From Gnetum montanum (Eukaryota; Streptophyta; Gnetopsida; Gnetales; Gnetaceae), in the NCBI GenBank assembly GCA_015680685.1, contig MNCI01017554.1, positions 204,480 through 240,968 of the forward strand: DNA of 36,489 bases. Direction: 5' to 3'. Below are positions 28,601-36,489 of this stretch, piece after piece (position 1 is the first letter of the stretch; the number at the start of each line of letters is the position of its first letter). A program made the translations under genes and the position numbers. Below the pieces are notes generated by a model that was given only the letters and a program-made list of their open reading frames with translations, did not search any database and had not been told where the DNA came from.

Positions 28601-29323
28601 TCCATGCCTAGCACAAAGGCAAACACCTAGAAGATTGTCTTATCCTAAGGGTAATTCAAGGTAGTTCCACAAGCAATAACGATACTATCCAAGTGAAACT
28701 CCACCACAACCATATGAGTAGTATCAATAGTGGAAGCAACCACAATCATGGGCACTAACACCACCAAGGTAGCAATACCCTTATAGATAACTTGATCTAT
28801 ATGGGTATTATGTTTAGCAACTCTTGTCTCCATGTGGCTCTTCCAGTCACGTTTCTACTTTCCAACCTTACTACCTACCTGATTATTATTGAACTCATTA
28901 TCCACATACAAGGAGGGACACCACCTTTTACCCTTATCCTTCTCCTATTCCTACACATCTTCCTCCATCCTCTGCACAGCTACCACCTACTCCATCTATG
29001 CAGGGAAAACTCCTAGCTCAACTGTAACAATGCAACACTACCAGGGTCGTTAATCTATAACCAATTTATTGACTGAATGGTTTAAACACTTGATCAAAGA
29101 AAAGACCCTTCTTCGACCCAATAGTCCACCTAAGCCTTGACATACACCTGTAGTTGGCAATCCTGTTTCTCCATCTCCCTCTATACTATATTTTTTCAAG
29201 TCCCCTTCAAACCAAATATCACCCAGGATCCATACTATTATGCTTACTCATGCTGTATCTAATTAGATCCATGTTGGCAACCATCCTAGGAAATTAGCAG
29301 ATCCTGGGAGTCCTTTTATTTAT

Positions 29324-29530
29324 TTGCAGATTACTAGGAATGAACCATGCAAAGCCCTTCTCGATGCATGTTCCAGTGTCAACCTAATTTCTCATAAGAT
29401 GTATACTACATGGAACTTGCCTACTCTAAAGAAGAGCAATATTAGATTAGAATTGGTAGACCAATCCATCACTATTCCATTGGGACTGGTAGAAGACATT
29501 GTGACCACTATCTATGGGTGATTTGTTTCT
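29324..29530 (+). pseudogene. Aspartic protease of element C, active site lost
   Basis: PCKALLDACSSVNLISHKMY aligns exactly with the protease of B, which has LLDSGSS. The D-S-G triad has become D-A-C, so this copy is inactive. The frame stays open for 65 codons. Confidence 0.82.
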
Positions 29531-30199
29531 ACTAATTTCCTAGTGATCAAGGTGGAGAACTGCAAAGGGGGCTTTCCAAAAATCATAGGAAGGGCATGGC
29601 TCAGCACTGTTGATGTAAAAAATTGACATCTGAGACCTTTCCATAGAAATATCTAAAGAAAACACATTTGGAAAGATCAAGAAGAAGTGAGTTCCATGCA
29701 TTGTGTACAGCAATACATGGTGCAATTTTGTGCAAAAACTTTAGTCTGTTAAATAAGAATCCATCTTTGCATGCAAGCAAGGTGCACCAGAAGTAAATAT
29801 TCAAAGGTGTTTGTACACAATAGCCAGAAAATAAGAGGACATCCAATGGCTAACCGCTGATTCTGAAAGTAGCACACTTTGCATGGAAAGTACTGAGATC
29901 CTAACATGTGCATATGTTATAGGCATGAATGAATTGGAGCCAGTTCATCACCAACTCTCTGATAATACAAATGATGATACCTATTGGAAAGAGTTGGATA
30001 TTCCTACAAATTTCAAGCAAGAGCCCCTAGAAATAAAAACTCTACTAGCTGGCATGGAATACATGTTTTTAAAAAATGAAAAGCCATTTATAATCAATGA
30101 AAATATTACTCAAGTGTAGAAAAATATGTTGTTAAATGTGGTTAAAAACTAGTTAGTAGCCTTTGCTTGGTCATATCCTGAACTCATAGGGATTGATCC

Positions 30200-31060
30200 T
30201 TAGATATGCCAGCATCCTATCTACACTAATTCGGCCATGAAGTGAAAGAGGTAGCCAAAAAGATGATTAAACCATAAACTGAAGTAGATCATCAAGGAGT
30301 AAGTCAAACAACTCTTCAAGGCAGAGTTTATCTATCACATTGTGGATAGTGAGTGGGTTAGTACACTCATGATTGTGCCAAAGAAAGGTGGCAAGTGGTG
30401 CATCTACATCGATTTTTGATTGCTGAATATGGTAACATTCAAGGACCATTTTCCATTGTCATTTGTTGATCAGGTGTTAGACATAATATCTATGCATTGT
30501 TACTATAGTTTTTTGGATGGTTATAGTGGCTATAACCAAATCCAAATCGTGCTAGAGGACCAAGCCAAAACAACATTCACGAGTCCCTGGGGGACCTTTG
30601 CATATTGCAAGATGCTTTTTGGTCTATGTAATGCCCCTACTACATTCCAAAGCCTAGTCTTCAGCATTTTTCAGTAGCAAATTGATAGTGGTATGGAAGT
30701 CTTCATGGATAACTTCTCCACCTATGGAGCTACATTTGAGCAAGCCTAGACTGCCTTGAGCAAGTATTGAAGAGATATGTTGAAACAAACCTTCAGTTCA
30801 ATTGGCAAAAGAGTCATATGATGGTCTAGGAGGATATTGTGTTGGGCCACCAAATCTTATAGGCAATAATTAAGGTAGACCCTGAAAAAGTAAGGGTCAT
30901 CCAAGGAATAACTTGCCAACCAAAAATTGTCAAAGATGTTTGGTCATTTTTTGGACACATTGGCTACCATTGACGATTCATAGAGAATTTCTCTAAGCTC
31001 ACAAAACCATTGGTTGAGCTCACAAAGAAAGATGCACCATTTCTCTAGACTAATGAATGT
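30200..31060 (+). pseudogene. Reverse transcriptase of element C
   Basis: VSTLMIVPKKGGKWCIYIDF (30360-30416) opens the fingers. 30420-30677 is open: FLDGYSGYNQIQI, TTFTSPWGTFAYCKMLFGLC and CNAPTTFQ. After a TAG the palm reads MEVFMDNFSTYG (near 30690-30725), where the family has MDDF: the second catalytic Asp is Asn. The connection to RNase H follows with several stops. Active enzyme is excluded. Confidence 0.88.
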
Positions 31061-31139
31061 GAAAAATCATTCTAGCAATTGAAGGAGAAACTTGTAGAAA
31101 ACCCAATTCTACAAGCACTTGACTAGTTCAAACCATTTC

Positions 31140-31500
31140 ATGTGATGATGGATGCATCAAATTACGCCTTGGGAGTTGTTTTCACATAGCTGGACAACAA
31201 GAAATGTCCATATTACATCCACTATGCAACCCAAAGCATTGTGGGCACACAACTGAACTACACCACCACAGAAAAAGAATTGATGGTAGTGGTGTTTGCT
31301 CTAGAGAAGTTCAGGCATTATGTGCTAAGATACAAAGTGTTTGTCCACATGGATCATAGTGTCATCTTCTTCCTAATGAATAAGCCAACAGTAAACCCTT
31401 ATGTCATACAGTGGCTAGTGATCTTATAGGAGTTTGATCTTACCATGGTAGATCGAAAGGGAACTAAGAATGTGGTTGCTAACCACTTATCTCGCTTACA
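31140..31500 (+). pseudogene. RNase H of element C
   Basis: MMDASNYALGVVFT opens the domain, then a TAG. YTTTEKELMVVVFALEKF, VFVHMDHSVIFFLMNKP, QWLVIL, a TAG, EFDLTMVDRKGTKNVV and NHLSRL follow. Catalytic Asp, Glu and Asp are all kept, although the usual TDH is MDH. It aligns with B over the full length. Confidence 0.87.
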
Positions 31501-31639
31501 ATGGGACAATAAAGAGGATGAAATTCCACTATCTAATCTATTTCCTAATGAACACATCTTTGCTAGGGCTATAACTAAATAATTACCCACTAAGCCTAAA
31601 TGGTATGATGGTATTCTCACCTATGTTCTCACCTAGGAG

Positions 31640-32935
31640 ATGCCATAAGGGTTGGACCACTGAAAGAAACAATAGTTTCTTCACTAGGTAAAATGCTTCA
31701 TGGAGATCAATGGACACCTCTACAAGGTGTACACCAATGGCCTAGTTCATTGGTGTGTCCCTAATGCTGATCAAATACACATTCTTCAAGATGCTCATGA
31801 AGGTCCTTGTGGGGGCCACTATGTTGGGAGATGCATGGCCATTAAAATCCTTATGGCAAGGTACTATTGGCCAACAATCTTTAGGGATGCCCACTAAGAT
31901 TTTCACTCTTGTGAACGCTCCCAACAAGATGGTGGAATGATTGCTCAAATGGAGGAACCTCAATAGTGGATCCAACCATTGGAACCCTTCCACATATGGG
32001 GCATTGACTTCATAGGTCCCATCACATCATGTTAAATGAAAAAGCATACATCATAGTCATTGTTGACTATTGTATGAAATAGGTAGAAGCAACAGCTATC
32101 ACCAACTGTACATCTTCTACTACTACTTAGTTTGTATAATAGAATGTTATAAATAGGTTTGGTGTGCCACATGCATTACTTTTTGATAATGGAACTCACT
32201 TTACATGCACTACTTTTCGAAAGCTTATGCAATGCTTAAGGGTTGAACATAAACTAACAAAACCCTACAACCCCCAAGCCAAAGGTCAAGCTAAGGTTAC
32301 CAATAGGAAAATCACAAAGATTCTAACAAGAACCATCAACAAATATAGAAAATACTAGAGCACAAAACTCAATGATGCCCTTTGGACCTACCACTCAACA
32401 TGAAAACTTCCTACAAACTATTCTCCCTATCAACTTGTGTACAAAAAATTACCAACACTTCCTATTCAATTCGAGCTCTATACACTTTCAATAGCTTGTG
32501 ACCTTGACCTTGACTTAAGTCTAGCACAAAAAGAAAGATTAATGAATCTCAACTTGCTAAATGAAAATCGATTGGTGGCCTTATCATCTAACGAGTTGCA
32601 CAAGACATCCAACGAAAAGCATCATGACCTTAAAATTAGAAGAGTTAAATTTCAACCAGAAGATAACATTATCTAATCAAAGCCCACACATGTACCTTAG
32701 CAAAATAAGTTCTAGACATTGTGGGAAGGACCTTATATAATTTATGAAACTTTTCCTTCTAGGTCCATGATGATCTACAAACTTGAGAGCCTAGACAAGA
32801 AACAAGTCAAACCTTTCCACGAGCTTAAGCTAGCTAATGCAACAAACATCTCATTGGATGGACAACCACACTTGATATTTAGGATCTCCTCCTTTCAACT
32901 TAGTCATAGGGGAGATGACCATCCATGCTAACTAT
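31640..32935 (+). pseudogene. Integrase of element C
   Basis: The zinc-binding part (31700-31950) includes DAHEGPCGGHYVGRCMAIK and MARYYWPTIFRDAH. The core has IIVIVDYCMK (first Asp, about 32055), LLFDNGTHFTCTTF (second Asp kept) and QAKGQAKVTNRKITKI, where the catalytic Glu of 'GQAEVTN' is Lys. The C-terminus reads LAQKERLMNLNLLNENRLVA, KIRRVKFQPEDNII and KQVKPFHELKLANA. No chromodomain was seen, which fits Athila/Tat rather than chromoviruses. Confidence 0.88.
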
Positions 32936-32949
32936 TTAAGTGGGTCATC

Positions 32950-33130
32950 AATGTTTTATCTTTTTATTTTACATGTTTTTGTTTTACACCTTGTTACTTT
33001 CACAACTTTTTGTTTTATGCATTCTTTATCTTACATCTTTTTGTTTTACATTATTAATTTTTCAAATTTTTTTATTTTACAACATCATTAGTACATTTTA
33101 TTTTTCATAAATATTTTACACTTTCTTGGA
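32950..33130 (+). repeat. T-rich array after integrase (element C)
   Basis: Variants of TTTTTGTTTTACA recur five to six times (ATGTTTTTGTTTTACACC, ACTTTTTGTTTTATGC, TCTTTTTGTTTTACAT and others). It matches the array of B in sense orientation and begins right after the integrase stop. Confidence 0.75.
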
Positions 33131-33583
33131 TATTTTCCTTTATTTTGGATGTGATTTTCTTATTATGTTTTAATAATAATGTGCCTTACTGCCAATTGGG
33201 TACAGTGTATTTAATTAATGTGGGCATGTGCTATCCGATTATTTAATTGTTGATGTCAAGATTCTAGCTTTGAATTTTGTTATGGATAACTAGGACATGG
33301 TTTCTTTTTCATGAAACAAGAAATGAGTCCATTACATCCACCCATCCAAAAACTCTATGGTTTTTCTTGTTCTAGAAATGTGCAGTCTCTTTTCATTAAT
33401 AAAACTTTAATGAACTTGTGACTTTGGTAGTTTCTAAATTTGGAAAGGATTCAAAGGTTTGAATAGGGTGTGACTTCAAGGAGATTCAGTACTCTTTGTA
33501 CCTTTCTACTTACTTGGGTGCGTGTGTTTTCATGGATTTCTTACCATTCCATGTTGACCAATAATAGAAAGTTGAATAAGTCT

Positions 33584-33640
33584 TTGTATGGTGTGGTTTC
33601 CATCATAAAAAATGATGGGAATTCCAAGCACACCCCTTAG
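33584..33640. other. Conserved hairpin, copy 4 (element C)
   Basis: Outer stem GGTGTG (33590-33595) with CACACC (33629-33634); inner stem CCATCAT (33600-33606) with ATGATGG (33612-33618), five-base A loop. An AATAAA lies about 15 bases downstream in element sense. Confidence 0.75.
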
Positions 33641-33798
33641 ACAAAATAAACAGGCTGCACACACTGGTTATGGAACTAGAAAGACATGTTACCCATGCCT
33701 AAAGGTCCCCTCTAACTAAGGCCCTTCCTCACTTCCTACTTCTCTTTTCTTCTTTAATAAGGAACGGTGGTTGTTCTGTGGGAGGACTCTTGTGTCTT

Positions 33799-33825
33799 GG
33801 GAGGTGGTGGGGGGTGGGGAAGGGG
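33799..33825 (+). other. Potential G-quadruplex run
   Basis: Four G-runs of three or more (33799-33801, 33809-33814, 33816-33819, 33822-33825) with loops of 7, 1 and 2 bases. The matching stretches of B and D have no such runs. Confidence 0.6.
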
Positions 33826-33875
33826 TGGACTAGTGTTAGAATGGCAATGCAATGTCACTAAATGTGGTTGGTTTT

Positions 33876-34740
33876 TGATGAGTGGTGAGGTACCCCTACA
33901 CTCAACCATACGAAATGAGCATAGCACACACGATCCGGTCGAACTCCATAGACTAAATGCCTACACACCTCATGGAACACTTAAGGTTAACCATTCGTTG
34001 TCTTCCCAGACTTACTTCTAGTTGTCACGGTGTATGGTTAAGTAAGTCCGAGGTATATGATTTTTATAGTCTTTTATGTTTTTCTCCTATGCTATGAGGT
34101 GAATGGTTGAGAAACTAATTACTAATTCTAACTAATGACTAAGTCTAAATTAACTAGCGTCAGCATCCGTTCCCACTTACCGTACATACCCTAAACCGAT
34201 GCAACCGTGGCTACCAAATGCTAATCGTCACTGGGATCACCACGCGTAACGCACATGCTCTAAGTGGTCGTACTGAGGCACTTAACTAGGAGGAAAGGGT
34301 TGAGAGAATCTATCTAGCCTAAGTGCGATGAGCGGCCGATTCCTTGACTAACCGTACACATCCTTAGATGCTCGTAATCAAGTCATACTCATACTGCATT
34401 CTAGGAGTTTAATGATGAGAGAGAAAACAATAAATAAATCCTATTCCATGCACTGCAAGGTTTATCTAGAAAGTTCGTCTTTATTGCCGTACACAACTTG
34501 TGTTCAGGTACAATGTTGCTTGAATAAAGATCCGTTCACTTTAGGACTCCTACTGTGGGCACATGGAAAATAATCTATCTCTGGAGTGATCAAACTACCA
34601 GAGTTTCCCTACTTCTAGACCAGGATGGGAAATAAGGGGAGTGCAACCTCTTATTTATAGATTTGGTGACGGACCACAATATTGCATACGTGATATCGCA
34701 GGGGACGACGCTCGTGGCTCATGCGAATCTCATCTCATCA
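33876..34740 (-). repeat. 3' LTR of element D (865 bp)
   Basis: The plus strand runs from TGATGAGTGG to ATCTCATCA. It has the CATACGAA, GTATGGTTAAGT and TTTATTGCCG landmarks of the family, and TATAAATA on the minus strand (plus 34652-34659). Just one exact GATATC remains in its U3, next to an AATATT. Confidence 0.85.
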
Positions 34741-36489
34741 TACCTCCATGACTGAATGAAAACTCGTCCTTAAGTTCCTTACAATAATATTGAGAAGGTA
34801 TGGAATTATTGAGGGGAATGAGACTAACGGGATGACATGTGAGCAGATCATCATAACAAGACTTGACAAAACTAGTGTTCATGACAACAAGGGTGAACAC
34901 CTTATTACAATGACATCAGGCCTTAGTTGGCAGTTGAGAAAGAGAGAGAGAGAAAGAAGTGTTGCTACTGCCAACACCAAGATTGTGCCTTCGTTGTCCA
35001 TCCGTAAGTGCGCCATTGATCTTGCTCCTCACATAGCTACTGTAACGTTGTTCCATTCCATGTGTTCCTTCCAAATCCAATCCGTTGTTGCATGATTACC
35101 ATCTGCACATACAACACAGTCGTATATTAGCAAGGGTAAATGAATCATCATGTAATTGATACCTTGCTTCGATGTAAGTTCATTGGCTAGGTTGTGGTAT
35201 GGCTAATATGGATCTCGAGATATGTAAATGATGACTACTGAAGGTGTAGGGGTTAGGAAGGAAATCGAAAAAATTCAGGGCTAGGAGAAAATCAAGAAAA
35301 CCAGGCCCCGTACCCCCATGAAGAATCGCAAACCTCTGGTAGCTGTAGAATGGAGAAAGAAAAGAAGAAAGAAAGATAGATAAAAAGGGACAACTAAAAC
35401 ATTGATTAAGTGGATGCTAAGATGGAATGAACAAAATAAAATCAATTGCAAAAATGTTAGGGAAAAGAAGTTAATTGGTACTCCAAATAGGAATGTCAGT
35501 GGGTCCTCCCCAAAGCAAGCTCATGCCCTTAATGCCCTGACAAACCCACATTCAAAGAGTCCATAGGCTCTGGGAATGTCATTTAGAACAAGAGTTAAAG
35601 ACTTAACCACAAGCGTTTACCAAAAAGAAAACAATTCATCAACCAAAATATGTACACTAATGATACAACCAGCAATGAGGTGAACAATGGAGAGAAGGAT
35701 GGAGAGAAGAGAATGGAATGGAATCCCAAGAACAAGATGGTGTACAACCCCTTTTTTGTTTCATGATTAATGGGACTTAGCAAATCTCATTCCAACTCTG
35801 GCCTCAAACCAACCACATCCAGTGACTTCGCATCAATACATTTAGCTGAACCATCCTCTTGAATAACAAGAATGCATCTCCAAAGAGCCACCACCATTTC
35901 GATGAAACAAAGGAGAGAATGGGAAGCAAGAAGGGCCTTAGTTAGAGGAAACATTTTTAGTTCCATAAGAAGTGCTTGTAGCCCAAATGATTATTTCGTC
36001 TAAGGGGTGTGCTCTGAATTCTCACTTTTTGTTTCTTTTGTGTTTTTTTTTTGGTTTTGTGTTTTTATGCGTGAGAACCACACCATGCAAAGACTTGATT
36101 ATTTTTATTGACTCAACTTCCGATAATTGGGTAACATCGAAACGGTAAGAAAAATTAAGAAGAAAAACATCCAAGCACCCAAGAGAATGGCCAACACAAA
36201 TGCATCAAGTTCCATTGAAGTCACACCCTTTTCAATCCTTGAGTCCTTCCCTAGTTTGAGAAATGCCCAGTCACCGATTTGTTAAAGTTCTTATTAGAAA
36301 GGGACTTGTACATTTCCAAGCCAAGAGAGACCATAGAAACTGGTGGATGGATGGATGAAGTGATCTCATTGCCTGCCATATCAAAAGAAACATACTTTAG
36401 TATTGACATTATGACTTAAAAGTAAAAACCAAACATTAGCAATCAACATGAAAACAGTTCATACCATCAGTCTGAACACTTATTGGATG
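34741..36489 (-). other. 3' region of element D
   Basis: Starts with the same bases as B after its LTR (TACC-CCATGACTGAATGAAAA). Later parts match B at 15380-16440. No convincing gene was found; open frames here are short. Confidence 0.6.
36004..36092. other. Conserved hairpin, copy 3 (element D)
   Basis: Outer stem GGTGTG (36006-36011) with CACACC (36079-36084); inner stem TTCTCAC (36019-36025) with GTGAGAA (36071-36077); the loop is 45 bases and T-rich. Confidence 0.75.

Larger units (their letters stand above)
26175..33875 (+). mobile_element. Ty3 element C (Athila/Tat-like), truncated at both ends
   Basis: On the plus strand: part of the 5' LTR (about 26175-26770), gag (26785-28600), protease (29330-29530), RT (30200-31060), RNase H (31140-31500), integrase (31640-32935), T-rich array and 3' region to 33875. 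It is the same family as B, in opposite orientation. A deletion removed the end of the 5' LTR, the PBS and the start of gag. At 33875 it is cut by the LTR of element D, so its 3' LTR is not in the window. Many stops are TAG. Confidence 0.88.
33131..33875 (+). other. 3' region of element C, cut at 33875
   Basis: Aligns in reverse complement with 15700-16320 of B (for example TGGTTTTTCTTGTT and CTTTAATGAACTTGTGAC). It holds hairpin copy 4 and a G-rich run, and ends abruptly at GGTTGGTTTTT, where the LTR of D begins. Confidence 0.75.
33876..36489 (-). mobile_element. Ty3 element D, 3' end only (runs off the window)
   Basis: The 3' LTR (33876-34740) is followed to the right by the family's 3' region. 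The internal part matches 14672-16440 of B in the same orientation, so D is a minus-strand element whose pol, gag and 5' LTR lie beyond the window. It inserted into, or is joined to, element C at 33875/33876. Confidence 0.82.

Noticed and set aside
1-36489. CRISPR arrays, tRNA or rRNA genes, riboswitches, bacterial operons
   Set aside because: None seen; the window is plant nuclear DNA by its introns and elements. I could not run a tRNA scan, so a decayed tRNA could be missed.

Overview
The window looks like a stretch of a large, retrotransposon-rich vascular plant genome, most likely a conifer or other gymnosperm. That assignment is an inference. It rests on a TIR-NBS-LRR resistance gene with a 3.5 kb intron, old and heavily decayed Athila/Tat-like Ty3 elements nested in one another, and an integrated caulimovirid of the kind reported from gymnosperm genomes. 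No intact gene was found. Every coding region carries stops, frameshifts, truncations or assembly damage. No tRNA, rRNA or CRISPR array was recognised.

Layout. 1-352: a 5'-truncated LINE ORF2 fragment (-), running off the left edge. 824-6786: a TNL pseudogene (+) with a TIR exon, a 3.47 kb intron holding an antisense hAT transposase remnant, an NB-ARC exon, and two exons that begin the LRR region. The NB-ARC exon contains two blocks of about 195 bp, each bounded by single N bases. Each is an exact-length reverse complement of intron 1 sequence, which looks like bad gap filling. About 7040-9303: a truncated Ty3 element (A, -) with the start of gag, a PBS-like site and its 5' LTR; a 51 bp duplication around one N marks another assembly seam. 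9523-25094: an endogenous caulimovirid on the minus strand, in the order movement protein, capsid, protease, RT, RNase H. It is flanked by a direct repeat of about 78 bp and is split by Ty3 element B (13825-23859, -), which has 847/851 bp LTRs, a near-perfect 5 bp target duplication (CTCAG/CTCAA), a tRNA-Asp-like PBS, gag and pol remnants. 25095-26174: about 1.1 kb without a recognised feature. About 26175-33875: Ty3 element C (+), with a truncated 5' LTR, gag, pol and a 3' region. It is cut by Ty3 element D (33876-36489, -), of which the 3' LTR and 3' region are visible.

How the parts relate. A, B, C and D belong to one family. They share an LTR beginning TGATKAG on the plus strand of the minus elements, an array of GATATC-type motifs just upstream of a TATAAATA box, the same gag and pol, a T-rich array after integrase, and a long 3' region. 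That 3' region carries a hairpin whose inner stem differs between copies but stays paired, so the structure appears to have been kept rather than the sequence. Order of events: the caulimovirid integrated before B, and C was in place before D. The main points for follow-up are the nested paleovirus with its terminal repeat, the covarying hairpin, the U3 GATATC array and the misassembled NB-ARC exon.
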